A stretch of 64,000 nucleotides of DNA from Rhodovastum sp963714255 (GTDB lineage Bacteria; Pseudomonadota; Alphaproteobacteria; Acetobacterales; Acetobacteraceae): contig CAVQNU010000006.1 in the NCBI GenBank assembly GCA_963714255.1, positions 1 to 64,000 on the forward strand, read 5' to 3'. The position numbers and the translations under genes were made by a program. Below, one piece after another: positions 8,766 to 18,107 of this stretch. The notes under the pieces were generated by a model. The model was given only the letters and a program-made list of their open reading frames with translations, did not search any database and was not told the DNA's origin. Every line of letters begins with the position of its first letter. Within the stretch, counting starts at the first letter, position 1.

Positions 8766-9005
8766 AGATCCGTCGCTGCGCGATGAAATTTTCGAGAGCA
8801 CGGGCGCAGTTACGGCCATGTTGGCATGACAAATCGGCGGCAAGTGACGCCGCTCGACGGCTGCGGAAAGATTTCAATACGATGCCGGCCAGATTCCCCC
8901 AGCTGGCCACACTCGCAAGCGGCGGCGGGCGCCATATATAAAGTCCGCTGGCTGCGCCGGGGTGCCGGGCAGTCCAGTGCGTCCATAGCATTGAGAGCCT
9001 CCGCA

Positions 9006-12000
9006 ATGGGTCTTGTTCGCTTCGCGCTGAGATTTCCGCATACGTTCTATGTGTTGGCTGGGCTCATGCTTTTTCTCGGCTGCAGCGCCGTGCTGACAAC
9101 ACCCAAAGACATTTTTCCGGCCGTCAACATCCCGGTGGTGACGGTCATCTGGCAGTATACCGGTCTGTCGCCGGCGGAAATGGAGCAGCGGGTTACGACT
9201 TACAGCGAATTTTCGATCAGCTCGAATGTCAGCGACATCCGCAACATCGAAAGTCAGACGCTGGAGGGCGTCGCGGTCGAGAAGGTGTTTTTCCAACCGA
9301 ATGTGAATATCGATCTCGCCATCGCCCAGATCGTCTCGGCGAGCAATTCGATCCGCGCCCTGATGCCAACGGGCATCCAGCCGCCGATTATCGTCCAGTA
9401 CAACGCCTCGTCGGTGCCGGTGCTGCAGCTCAGCCTGAGTTCCGACACGCTGAACGAACAGCAGCTGTACGACTACGGCATCTACCAGGTCCGCCAGCAG
9501 CTAGCGCCGATTGCCGGCATCACGCTGCCGACGCCCTATGGCGGCAAGTACCGGCAGATCATGGTCTATCTGGAGCCGGACGCATTGCGCGCGCGCGGCG
9601 TTACGCCCGCCAACGTGGTCAACGCGGTGAACGCCCAGAGCCTCACCCTGCCCTCCGGCGACGCCAAGCTGGGCGACAAGCAGTTCATTGTCCGGGTGAA
9701 CGCGATGCCGCTGACGCTCGACGCGCTGAACCGCCTGCCGATCAGGCAGGTCGGTCCCACCACGATCTATCTTGCCGATGTGGCGCATGTGGCCGATGCC
9801 TGGGCGGTTCAGCAGAACATCGTGCACGCCGAAGGCAGGCGCGCGGTTCTGCTGACGATCATCAAGAACGGCGATGCATCCACGCTCGACGTGGTGCGTC
9901 GCGTGAAGGAGGCGTTGCCCGCCATTCAGCGGGCGGCGCCGCCGGGGATGCAAATCAACCTGCTGTTCGACCAGTCGGTGTTCGTGCAGCAGGCCATCAC
10001 CAGCGTACTGCGTGAGGGCGCGATCGCCGCCGGCCTGACCGCACTGATGATTTTGCTGTTCCTCGGCTCGTGGCGCTCGACCTTCGTGGTGATGGTCTCG
10101 ATTCCGCTCTCGATCCTCACCTCGATCGCGGTGCTGTCCGCCTTGGGCCAGACCATCAATACCATGACCCTGGGAGGGCTCGCGCTCGCGGTCGGCATTC
10201 TGGTCGATGATTCGACGGTCACGATCGAGAATACGCACCGGCTGTTGGAGGAAGGGCAGGAGTTCGACAGCGCCGTGCTGGAGGGCGCGGCCGGCATTGC
10301 TATTCCGACCCTGATCTCAACGCTGGCCATCTGCTGCGTCTTCGTTTCGGTGTTTTTCCTGCAGGGAGCGTCGAAATACCTTTTCACGCCGCTCGCCATG
10401 GCGGTGGTGTTCGCCATGCTGGCCTCTTACGGCATATCGCGGACGCTGACCCCGATCATTATTCGCCAGCTGCTGCGTCGCGAGTATTCCAGCCAGGACG
10501 CGCCAAAAGACTGGCTGGCACGCTTCCATGACCGGTTCAATGCGGAATTCGACCGGTTCCGCGCCTTCTATTGCTGGGTGCTGGTCGGCATCCTGCGTCG
10601 TCGTGTGCTAACGCCGCTGGTCGCCGGCGCGGTGGTGGCGGGCGCGGTGGGGGTTGCGCTGTTCGTCGGTTCCGACTTTTTTCCGCCGGTGGATGCCGGG
10701 CTGATTCAGCTGCATGTCCGCGCCCCGGCGCGCACGCGCATCGAACGCACCGAGCAGATTTTCCATGCCATCGAAGACAGCATCCGTCAGCAGATTCCGC
10801 CCGCGGAACTCGGCTTGGTGCTTGACAATATCGGACTGCCGGCTCGCGTCTATAACCTGGCCTTCGGCGATGGCAGCATGATCGGCGTAAATGACGGCCA
10901 GATCCTGTTGCAGCTTAATCCTGGCCACAGGCCCACCGCCGATTACGTCCGCAAGCTGCGGCGCGAATTGCCGGTGGCGTTTCCCGAGGTGACCTTCTAT
11001 TTCCAGCCGGCGGATCTGGCGACGCAGGTGCTCAATTTCGGTGTGCCGTCGCAGATCGACGTGCAGGTGCAGGGCCGAGACCGCGCCGCCAACGAAGCGA
11101 TCGCCGGGGAATTGCAAAAGCGCCTGGCCGCCATTCGGGGCGTCGTCGATTCGCACGTGCAGCAGGAGCTGGACGCGCCGGAGCTGTACTACACGATCGA
11201 CCGCACGCGCGCGCAGCAACTCGGCCTGAACGTCAGCGCGATTGCTAGCGACATGAACATCAGCCTGAGTTCGTCGGAGCAGGTTTCCCCGAATTTCTGG
11301 ACCGATCCGGCGAGTGGTATTCCGTATTTCTTCGCTGTGCAAACGCCGGAATACCGGATCGCGACCAAGCGGGATCTCGACAACACGCCGATTTCTGGCA
11401 CCATGACGGGCAGTGCGGTGGTGGCGAACCTGCTGGGCAACGTTGCCACCTCGCAGCGGCTGGGGGTGCAGTCGGTCTACAACCATTCCAATGTTCAGCC
11501 GGTCTACGACGTTTACGCCAGCGTGCAGGACCGCGATCTCGGCAGCGCCGCCGCGGCGATCCAGAATGTGGTGCAGGACATGCGCGGCAGGCTCGGCCCC
11601 GCCGACCGTATCGTCATTCGCGGCCAGATCGCCAGCATGGATCGGGCATTCGGTGATCTGACCATCGGCCTGTTGTTCGCGGCAGTGTTCGTCTACGCCC
11701 TCATGGTGGTGAACTATCAAAGCTTCATTGATCCGCTAGCGGTCATCCTGGCCCTGCCGGGCGCAGGAAGCGGCATCATTTTGCTGCTGTTCGCCACCGG
11801 CACGGCGTTCAGCGTGCCGTCGCTGATGGGCGCGATCATGGCGGTTGGCGTCGCCTCGGCGAACTCCATCCTGCTGGTCACCTTCGCACGCGAGCAGCGC
11901 GAGGCGGGAATGAGCGCGTTCCAGGCCGCGGTTGCCGCTGCTACCACGCGGCTGCGCCCGGTGCTGATGACCGCGGCAGCGATGATCGTCGGCATGCTGC

Positions 12001-12188
12001 CGATGGCAATCGGCGGTTCCGGCGAGGAACAGAACGCGGTGCTCGCTCGCGCCGTCATCGGCGGCGTCGCCGTCGGAACCATCACGACGCTGCTGTTCGT
12101 TCCTTATCTTTACTCGGTCATCGGCAAGTTCGATCGCCGCCGCGCAGAGCTGCCGCGATCGCTCATGCAGCTGGGAGCCCGTTCATGA
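9006..12188 (+). CDS. RND-family efflux permease
   Basis: This is an inner-membrane proton-driven efflux pump of the RND superfamily, about 1,060 residues, the family's usual size. It shows the duplicated architecture: a transmembrane helix near the N-terminus, a large periplasmic loop, a helix bundle containing GGLALAVGILVDDSTVTIEN with the two proton-relay aspartates, a second loop, and a second bundle (VGVASANSILLVTF). The frame is open from 8826, but homology starts at MGLVRFALRFPHTFY, so I chose ATG 9006. The adaptor gene follows at once. No outer-membrane channel gene is nearby, so a channel encoded elsewhere is presumably used. The substrate is unknown. Confidence 0.92.
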   Translation: MGLVRFALRFPHTFYVLAGLMLFLGCSAVLTTPKDIFPAVNIPVVTVIWQYTGLSPAEMEQRVTTYSEFSISSNVSDIRNIESQTLEGVAVEKVFFQPNVNIDLAIAQIVSASNSIRALMPTGIQPPIIVQYNASSVPVLQLSLSSDTLNEQQLYDYGIYQVRQQLAPIAGITLPTPYGGKYRQIMVYLEPDALRARGVTPANVVNAVNAQSLTLPSGDAKLGDKQFIVRVNAMPLTLDALNRLPIRQVGPTTIYLADVAHVADAWAVQQNIVHAEGRRAVLLTIIKNGDASTLDVVRRVKEALPAIQRAAPPGMQINLLFDQSVFVQQAITSVLREGAIAAGLTALMILLFLGSWRSTFVVMVSIPLSILTSIAVLSALGQTINTMTLGGLALAVGILVDDSTVTIENTHRLLEEGQEFDSAVLEGAAGIAIPTLISTLAICCVFVSVFFLQGASKYLFTPLAMAVVFAMLASYGISRTLTPIIIRQLLRREYSSQDAPKDWLARFHDRFNAEFDRFRAFYCWVLVGILRRRVLTPLVAGAVVAGAVGVALFVGSDFFPPVDAGLIQLHVRAPARTRIERTEQIFHAIEDSIRQQIPPAELGLVLDNIGLPARVYNLAFGDGSMIGVNDGQILLQLNPGHRPTADYVRKLRRELPVAFPEVTFYFQPADLATQVLNFGVPSQIDVQVQGRDRAANEAIAGELQKRLAAIRGVVDSHVQQELDAPELYYTIDRTRAQQLGLNVSAIASDMNISLSSSEQVSPNFWTDPASGIPYFFAVQTPEYRIATKRDLDNTPISGTMTGSAVVANLLGNVATSQRLGVQSVYNHSNVQPVYDVYASVQDRDLGSAAAAIQNVVQDMRGRLGPADRIVIRGQIASMDRAFGDLTIGLLFAAVFVYALMVVNYQSFIDPLAVILALPGAGSGIILLLFATGTAFSVPSLMGAIMAVGVASANSILLVTFAREQREAGMSAFQAAVAAATTRLRPVLMTAAAMIVGMLPMAIGGSGEEQNAVLARAVIGGVAVGTITTLLFVPYLYSVIGKFDRRRAELPRSLMQLGARS

Positions 12189-12218
12189 ACCAGAACTCCA
12201 TCGCTTCCACCCGAAACC

Positions 12219-13511
12219 TTGCCGCATTTGTCCGCGCAGCAATCCGAGGTTGATCCCGATCGGGAGCGCCATCGTCGCCGCACGCTCCGCTGGTTGTTGC
12301 TTGTCGCTGGCGTGACCGTGGCGACGCTTGTCGGCGTCGGCGCATGGGGCCGGGTGGCACGCCAAGTGGAGACGATGGCGACGCTGAGTGCCGAACGCGA
12401 CGCCGTGCCGACGGTGCACACTGCCATCATCAAGCCGCTCGATGCGCCGCGCGAAATCGAGTTTGCCGGTTCGACGCAGGCCTTCGATACCGCAACGCTG
12501 TATGCCCGTGCTACCGGGTATATCGGCAAGCGCTACGTTGATATCGGCAGCCATGTGCATGCCGGCGACGTACTGGCGGAGATCGCTGCGCCCGATCTTG
12601 ATCAGCAGCTTGTCCAGGCGCGGGCGCAATTGGTGCAGAACCAGGCGGCGCTCGCGCAGGCGCAGACATCGCTGGAACTCGCCAGGGTGACGAATGGCCG
12701 CACCGCGCGCCTTGTCGGCGAGGGTTGGTCCAGCCAGCAGCAGGGTGATCAGGACCGGCTGACCTACGCAGGGCGTATCGCTGCCGTCGGGGTGGCGCGG
12801 GCCAATATCCAGGCGCAGCAGGCGCAAGTGAATCGGCTGGAAGAGCTGACCGGCTTCGAGCGTGTGGTGGCGCCGTTCGATGGCGTGATCACCAGCCGGC
12901 AGATCGATGTCGGTAGTTTGGTCACCGGCGATGCAAGCACCGGAACGCCGCTGTTTTCCATTGCGCATTCCAGCGTTCTGCGGGTGCAAATCTATGTTCC
13001 GCAGGAAGATTATTTTGGCCTCATGGATGGCCAGCGGGCCGAAGTCACGGTGCCGGAACTGCCGGGTCGGGTGTTCCACGGCAGGCTTTCGCGTAACGCG
13101 AGTGCGCTGCAGCCGGATACGCGGACGGCTCTTGCCGAGGTCGATGTCGAGAACGAGGATGGTACTCTCGTGCCGGGGATTTATGCGGTCGTGCATCTGC
13201 ACGAGGCGCGACTCTATCCTGTCATGTCAGTTCCGTCGCAGGCGATCATTTTCGGCCAGGATGGCTTGCGGGCGGCGGTTTTCGAAGATGGCGTCGCGCG
13301 GCTTCGTCACCTTGATGTCGCTGCCGACAATGGCGGCACTGTCGAGGTGCGTGGCGGTCTGCAAGCCGGGGAGCAACTGATCCTGAACCCGCCGGTCGGC
13401 GTTGCCGACGGCGCGCGGGTTCGAACGGCATCGCCGCCGCCGGTGGCGGCAAAGCCGGCTCCGGCCCGACGGATGGAGGCCGGAGGGGTGGAGGATCGCA
13501 CCCGCGAATAA
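12219..13511 (+). CDS. RND efflux periplasmic adaptor (membrane fusion protein)
   Basis: The protein links the preceding permease to an outer-membrane channel. After a short cytoplasmic N-terminus comes one hydrophobic helix (LRWLLLVAGVTVATLVGVG). Then come the split lipoyl-like domain (ATLYARATGYIGKRYV and VVAPFDGVITSRQIDVG), an alpha-helical hairpin rich in Gln and Ala, and a beta-barrel domain. The start is uncertain. The frame begins at TTG 12219, while an ATG at 12185 overlaps the permease stop but lies in another frame and ends after 22 codons. Either the TTG is used or a base was lost between the two. Confidence 0.88.
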   Translation: MPHLSAQQSEVDPDRERHRRRTLRWLLLVAGVTVATLVGVGAWGRVARQVETMATLSAERDAVPTVHTAIIKPLDAPREIEFAGSTQAFDTATLYARATGYIGKRYVDIGSHVHAGDVLAEIAAPDLDQQLVQARAQLVQNQAALAQAQTSLELARVTNGRTARLVGEGWSSQQQGDQDRLTYAGRIAAVGVARANIQAQQAQVNRLEELTGFERVVAPFDGVITSRQIDVGSLVTGDASTGTPLFSIAHSSVLRVQIYVPQEDYFGLMDGQRAEVTVPELPGRVFHGRLSRNASALQPDTRTALAEVDVENEDGTLVPGIYAVVHLHEARLYPVMSVPSQAIIFGQDGLRAAVFEDGVARLRHLDVAADNGGTVEVRGGLQAGEQLILNPPVGVADGARVRTASPPPVAAKPAPARRMEAGGVEDRTRE

Positions 13512-13974
13512 AATGGTAGTCCCCTCCGCTCCGCCGGGGAGACAGAAAACATTTGATATAAATGGGGCGCAGCGGCCCCCGATGATGTCGGCGGCTCGGT
13601 CCTCGCCCAGATCCCGGTGCTGCGATCTACGCCCTCGCCGAACCGGTCCGTCCCAAGCGGCGGTGCGACGACCACGATTAACCGGCGTGACGGCCGGTCG
13701 CTGCGCGTCTCTCGTGATCGCTACACTTTTCCCTGCCGACCAACCGACCCTGCGCCTCCCGATGTGCACATGACCACGCCGGCCTGCCAGCAGCCGGTGC
13801 CGATCGACCAAACCATACCGCCGGACGTGCACTGTCAGAACGGCAGCGTGGCCGACATTCCGCCCGCCATGGAAGGCGCGGAAAGCTGCGGACCGGCTGG
13901 GGTATATGACCCGCCGCCAGGCGCATCCCCGTTTCGGTCCCCTCAGCACCTGGCGGATGGCGGCAACTCCTGAT
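13512..13974. other. Gap without a recognisable gene
   Basis: Some 460 bases separate the adaptor gene from the marR gene. Open frames exist on both strands, but none gives a family-like protein and codon use is poor. There is no hairpin followed by a T run after the adaptor stop. It may be decayed DNA. Confidence 0.5.
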
Positions 13975-14464
13975 TTATAAATCGGTTGGCTGGTAGCCTT
14001 TCACGGCATCGGCGAACCTCCGAACGAGTCGCACCAACTTGTCGAACGTCGTGCACGTCCCAGGTCGCAAAGATTGCGAGGCCAATCCTTTCGCGCGCGG
14101 AGTCGACGAGGTCGGTCATCGCCTTGCCTTTCGGGGTGATGATGGCTTCGCGCACGCGCCGATCAGCGGCACTTCCCCGACGGGTCACCAGACCCAGGCT
14201 TTCGAGCTTTGCGACCTGGCGGCTGACGGTGGTGTAATCCCGTCCCACACGATCGGCCAGTTCCCCCACGCCAATCGGCCCGCACCGCTCGATCCCGACG
14301 AGCAAAGGGAACAGCGCCCGGTCGAGCGGGATTCCGGCCTCCCTGATCAGCACCTCGTCGCGCTGCGGCCGGTTCATGACGCTGACGATATCGACCAGCG
14401 CGACGTGAAGGTGCCGGAGCTGATCGGAGATGTGTGTATTCTGCACTTTTTTTCTTGACGACAT
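13975..14464 (-). pseudogene. MarR-family regulator with a C-terminal frameshift
   Basis: This is a winged-helix MarR regulator starting at ATG 14464. The DNA-binding core is clear (IGVGELADRVGRDYTTVSRQ, then KLESLGLVTRRGSAADRRVRE). After FATWDVHDV the frame loses similarity and runs to an artificial stop at 13943. Removing one T in GACGTTCGACAAG (around 14055) restores DVDKLVRLVRRFADAVKGYQPTDL and a stop at 13975-13977, exactly the expected MarR C-terminal dimerisation helix. It faces the oxidoreductase gene across a 62-bp gap, a usual layout for a repressor and its target. The DNA-binding part is intact, so partial function is possible. Confidence 0.8.
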
Positions 14465-14475
14465 CGGCGCCCCTC

Positions 14476-14499
14476 ATATATGTGCATTATACACGCATC
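14476..14499 (-). promoter_or_regulatory. Divergent promoter with candidate MarR operator
   Basis: The short gap between marR and the oxidoreductase contains TATGTGCATTATACACGCAT, an imperfect inverted repeat around TGTG..CACG. On the minus strand it includes a perfect TATAAT -10 element (14491-14486) for marR. A regulator site overlapping its own promoter is typical of MarR autoregulation, but binding here is inferred. Confidence 0.4.
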
Positions 14500-14526
14500 A
14501 CAGATCGCTGACAAGGGAAGCCCACC

Positions 14527-15312
14527 ATGAAGGCCGCAATCGTCCTGCAAGTCGGGCAACCACCCGTCTACGCGGATTTTGAGGAGCCGGTGGCGTTCGT
14601 GGGCGAGAGGCGCATCATGGTCACGGCTGCCGCCCTCAGCCATGTGGTCAAACACCGAGCTTCCGGCAGGCATTACAGCGCATCGGCCCGGGTCCCCTTT
14701 GTCGTCGGCATCGATGGGGTGGGACGGCTCGATGACGGAAGCCGGGTGTATTTCGTCTTGCCGCGCGCGCCCTACGGCAGCATGGCGGAACAAACAGTGG
14801 TGCCTTCGGGGCAGTGCTTGCCCGTGCCTGACGAACTGGATGACGTGACGGCTGCGGCCATTGCCATTCCCGGTATGTCGTCGTGGGCCGCCTGCACGGA
14901 ACGCGCCAGGCTCGCGGACGGGGAGACCGTGCTGGTCAACGGCGCCACCGGGACGGCGGGCCGTCTCGCCGTGCAAATTGCCAGGCACCTCGGCGCGAGA
15001 AAGGTGATCGCGACCGGCCGCAATGTCGATGCACTGGGTTCGGTGGCGGCCCTGGGTGCCGATGTGACGATTCCACTCGTCCAGAACGAGGCCGCCCTGA
15101 CCGAAAGCTTCAAGGAACAGTTCGCAAAAGGGGTCGATGTCATCATCGACTATCTATGGGGAGACAGTGCGGAGCGCCTTCTGACCGCCGCCGCCGAGGC
15201 AGGAGCCGGTGGCGTGCCGATCCGGTTCGTCCAGATCGGGTCCGTCAGCCGGTCAGACATAACGCTGCCGAGCGCCGTGCTCCGTTCGTCGGCGACAGTC
15301 TCGCGCGGATAG
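14527..15312 (+). pseudogene. Quinone oxidoreductase-like (MDR superfamily) protein, C-terminus truncated
   Basis: The gene starts at ATG 14527 after AAGGGAAG. The product is an NAD(P)H-dependent medium-chain reductase without zinc ligands. The nucleotide-binding motif VNGATGTAGRLAVQIARHLGA and the following GRNVDALGSVAALGAD are clear. Only about 250 family-like residues are present, against roughly 320 expected. After SDITLPSAVLRSS the sequence changes at about 15290 into the reverse strand of an IS21 istA fragment, which supplies the stop. The last strand and helix region is therefore lost, and activity is doubtful. It was probably regulated by the facing MarR protein. Confidence 0.8.
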
Positions 15313-15632
15313 GCGCGGACAAACGGCATCCGGCTGTGGCACAATCGCACTTGTGCCACTTTGACCGTCACCGTCACGCCGTCCAGCACGACGATCTCTT
15401 GTGACCAGTCGAACTGGTAGGCCTCGCCGGGCGCAAAGCTCAGTGGCACAAAGCCAGGCGCTTCGCTGCTTCCCTGCGCACGTCGGTGCGCCCGGCTGTA
15501 GCGGCGCACCGCGTCATAGCTGCCGCTGTAGCCCGCATCCCGCAGCGCCTCGAAGATCCGCATCAAGGTCAGCCGCTCGCGCAATGGCCTGGCCGCGTTC
15601 TCGTCCGGCAGACGTTGCAGCTCCGCCGACCA
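15296..15632 (-). pseudogene. Fragment of an IS21-type istA
   Basis: On the minus strand the translation contains ERLTLMRIFEALRDAGYSG, SYDAVRRYSRAHRR, FVPLSFAPGEAYQFDWSQE and VRLCHSRMPFVRAYPRET, the central blocks of a second istA subgroup. It breaks off in the catalytic domain at the junction with the oxidoreductase gene, and its N-terminus is also missing. It is a relic. Confidence 0.78.
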
Positions 15633-15672
15633 CCAACCGAAAACCCCCGAATCCAGTGGCCTCGTCGAGAAG

Positions 15673-15826
15673 CCCAAAACACGCAGCCCTCCCCCACCCG
15701 GGCAGCGGTTAGCCAGGCGTCCAGCGCGGCCAGCGGGCGCAGGCGATCGCCATGCCGGATGGCTATCATCGCCCCCTTGCCTTCGGGGTCCGGTGGCAGC
15801 GGAACCGAAAGTGCGATTCGGCGCGT
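15673..15826 (-). pseudogene. Fragment of a tyrosine recombinase (phage-type integrase)
   Basis: The minus-strand translation PDPEGKGAMIAI...LRPLAALDAWLTAA followed by EGCVFW matches the stretch between the first catalytic Arg and the His-x-x-Arg motif in integrases that read KTDxEG.G..I.IP.G....CPV.AL.AWL. Only about 50 residues are present and the catalytic residues are gone. It suggests that an integrative element once contributed to this region. Confidence 0.5.
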
Positions 15827-15959
15827 TCCCCGTGCAAGACCTGAGGCAGGCCAGTGCACAGGCCACAGATTGACGCACGAGTTGGCGTGCCCAAGAGCGG
15901 TCTGGCGGCGAGGGTCATGGCGGGATCCGCTACACGTAGCTGGGGCGAGCTTCAGCGCC

Positions 15960-17762
15960 TCACATCGGCGGGCGAACCGATCGATCGTCAAGGATGTGTC
16001 GGATGCGCGCCGCCAGCACCGGAAAGCTGAACGGCTTGACAAGGACCGGCACGCTCGCATTGGGCAGTTGAGCGGTGCTGTCAGTCTGCGCGTAACCCGT
16101 CGTCAACAGCACCTTCAGCCCGGCCTTGCGGCGCAGCGCCTCGTGGGCCAGTTGCCGGCCGTTCAAGCCGCCGGGCAGGCCTATATCGGTGAACAGCAGC
16201 GTGATCCGCGGGTGCCGGTCCAGCAGCGCCAGCGCCGCCGCGCCGTCCGCCGCCTCCAGCACATCGTAGCCAAGTTCGCGCAGCGCCTCGGTGCTGTACA
16301 ACCGGACCTCGACGTTGTCCTCGACCACCAGCACCGTCTCCCCCCGGTGGACACCCGGATCACTATCGGCATCCGCGCATGCAACGTGCTGATGGTCATT
16401 CCCCGTTGCCAGCCGGGGCAAATATAGCTCGACCGTCGTGCCTGCCCCCGGCTGGCTGCGCAATGCGATGTGGCCGTTGGACTGCTTGACGAAGCCGTAA
16501 ACCTGGCTTAGCCCGAGGCCGGTTCCGTATCCCACCTGCTTGGTCGTGAAGAACGGCTCGAACACGCGGCTCAGCGTTGTCTGGTCCATGCCGGTGCCGG
16601 TGTCGGTCACGGCGATCATCACATAGTCGCCGGCGACCAAGTCCGTCGTGCCAGGGTCGGTATCGGCGCCATTGTCCAGCGTCCGGTTGCCGGTTGCCAC
16701 CGTCAGCCGGCCGCCACCCGGCATCGCGTCGCGCGCGTTCACCGCGAGGTTCAGCACCGCGTTCTCAAGCTGGTTCGGGTCGGCCCGCGCCTGCCAGAGA
16801 TCCTCGGCCAGCACGGCGTCCAGGGCGATGGTTTCGCCCAGGGTCCGGCGCAGCATCTCCAGCATGCCGGAGGTCAGCAGGTTCACGTCCACCGGCCGCG
16901 GATCGAGCGCCTGCCGGCGCGAGAAGGCGAGCAACCGCTGCACCAGCACGGCCGCCCGGTCCGCGCCCGTCCTGGCCAGTTCCAGGCCACGATCGATGCG
17001 CGCTGCCGGCGGTCCGGGCGGCAGGCTCGACAATTGCCGCCCGGCCATCGCCACACCGCCGATGACCACCGTCAGCAGGTTGTTGAAATCGTGCGCCACG
17101 CCGCCGGTCAACTGGCCCAGCGCTTCCATCTTCTGGGCCTGGTGCAGCAGGGTCTCAGCCCGTTCCCGCTCGGTGATCTCGGCAACCAGACGCGCGTTGG
17201 ACTCGCGCAGGGCGGTTTCGGCCTGCTGCTGCTCCGTCAGGTCGGTCACGATGCCGCACAGGATCCGCGTGCCGTCGTTGATCAGTTCGGTAAGTGTCAG
17301 GTGGACGGGGATCGTGCGGCCTCCGGCGGCCTGCAACTTCAGACTGCCACGTCCGCCGCCCTGCATGGTCAGGCGCTCGAACGCGCTCTGGTCATCGGCG
17401 ACGATCATGGGCTGCATCCTGCCGCCGATCACCTTCTCCTGCGGCATTTGCAGCAGCGCCGCCATCCGGCTGTTGCAATACAGCACCACGCCATCCGGCG
17501 TCAGCGTCAGCGCGCCCTCGCCGATCTGCTCGATCAACCGGCGATAGGGCCGGTCGTCGTTCTCCAGCGTGTAGACCTGCGGCCCCGCCCGCCCGTGCAC
17601 GACGATGGCATCCACATCCCCGCTACGGATCGCCGCGATGGTCTCCTCCGCCTCGCGAAGCTTCTCCTCGACATCCCGCAGGCGGCGCTGCAACCCGGCA
17701 AGGTCCTGCCCCGCATCGAGGTCACTGCTTGCCACATCCGGTTGTCCCGCCGGGTCCGTCAT
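15960..17762 (-). CDS. PAS hybrid histidine kinase with receiver domain, last gene of Kai operon
   Basis: This is a soluble sensor kinase of 600 residues with no membrane segment. It has an N-terminal coiled coil (about 20-50), a PAS domain (about 65-175), and a HisKA domain with the phospho-acceptor H224 in GGVAHDFNNLL. An HATPase domain follows (N box LNLAVNARDAM, then DTGTGMD and GTGLGLSQVYGF). The C-terminal receiver has acidic pocket VVEDN, phospho-acceptor D in LLFTDIGLPG and K in VLVKPF. Its ATG overlaps the stop of the second kaiB, so it is translated with the Kai genes. In cyanobacteria KaiB-KaiC signal through the kinase SasA. This kinase has no KaiB-like sensor domain, so coupling would have to be different. 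That role is inferred from context. Confidence 0.9.
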   Translation of the reverse strand: MTDPAGQPDVASSDLDAGQDLAGLQRRLRDVEEKLREAEETIAAIRSGDVDAIVVHGRAGPQVYTLENDDRPYRRLIEQIGEGALTLTPDGVVLYCNSRMAALLQMPQEKVIGGRMQPMIVADDQSAFERLTMQGGGRGSLKLQAAGGRTIPVHLTLTELINDGTRILCGIVTDLTEQQQAETALRESNARLVAEITERERAETLLHQAQKMEALGQLTGGVAHDFNNLLTVVIGGVAMAGRQLSSLPPGPPAARIDRGLELARTGADRAAVLVQRLLAFSRRQALDPRPVDVNLLTSGMLEMLRRTLGETIALDAVLAEDLWQARADPNQLENAVLNLAVNARDAMPGGGRLTVATGNRTLDNGADTDPGTTDLVAGDYVMIAVTDTGTGMDQTTLSRVFEPFFTTKQVGYGTGLGLSQVYGFVKQSNGHIALRSQPGAGTTVELYLPRLATGNDHQHVACADADSDPGVHRGETVLVVEDNVEVRLYSTEALRELGYDVLEAADGAAALALLDRHPRITLLFTDIGLPGGLNGRQLAHEALRRKAGLKVLLTTGYAQTDSTAQLPNASVPVLVKPFSFPVLAARIRHILDDRSVRPPM

Positions 17763-18106
17763 TCTGTCTGTCCCGCCCTCGCAACGATATCAAGGCCGGC
17801 CAGCACCCGCTCGCGATCGGAAAGATCGCCGATCAGACGGCGTAGCGGCGCTGGAAGCAGCTTGACCAGCGTCGGCGCCGCGACGATCTGATCTTGCCGG
17901 GTAGCCGCCGGATTCTGGTAGATGTCGACCACCTCCAGTTCGTACTGGTCTTTCAGGTGCGTCTCGCAAAGCCGCCGCATGCTGGCAATGGCGCGGGCCG
18001 AGCGGGCGGTTGTGCCGCTGACATAAAGACGCAGCACATACTGTGGCCGGTCCGGTCCGGCCCCACCATTCGCTGTGTTCTGGCCAGAGGACGGCGCCTT
18101 CTCCAT
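17759..18106 (-). CDS. kaiB: KaiB-like protein, second copy
   Basis: The protein has 115 residues. After a disordered 25-residue N-terminus comes the thioredoxin-like KaiB fold (QYVLRLYVSGTTARSARAI) and the conserved C-terminal block LPAPLRRLIGDLSDRERVL, very close to cyanobacterial KaiB (LPLPVRRIIGDLSDREKVL). ATG 18106 is one base after the stop of the first kaiB, and the gene's stop overlaps the kinase start. Of the two copies it is the nearer to canonical KaiB in the GDLSD segment. KaiB binds KaiC in cyanobacteria, and the partner here is presumably the KaiC encoded upstream. Confidence 0.9.
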   Translation of the reverse strand: MEKAPSSGQNTANGGAGPDRPQYVLRLYVSGTTARSARAIASMRRLCETHLKDQYELEVVDIYQNPAATRQDQIVAAPTLVKLLPAPLRRLIGDLSDRERVLAGLDIVARAGQTE

Positions 18107-18107
18107 G

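Noticed and set aside
13227..13973. Overlapping open frames on both strands after the RND adaptor
   Set aside because: They are antisense to the adaptor or have random-looking Arg/Pro-rich composition typical of high-GC shadow frames.
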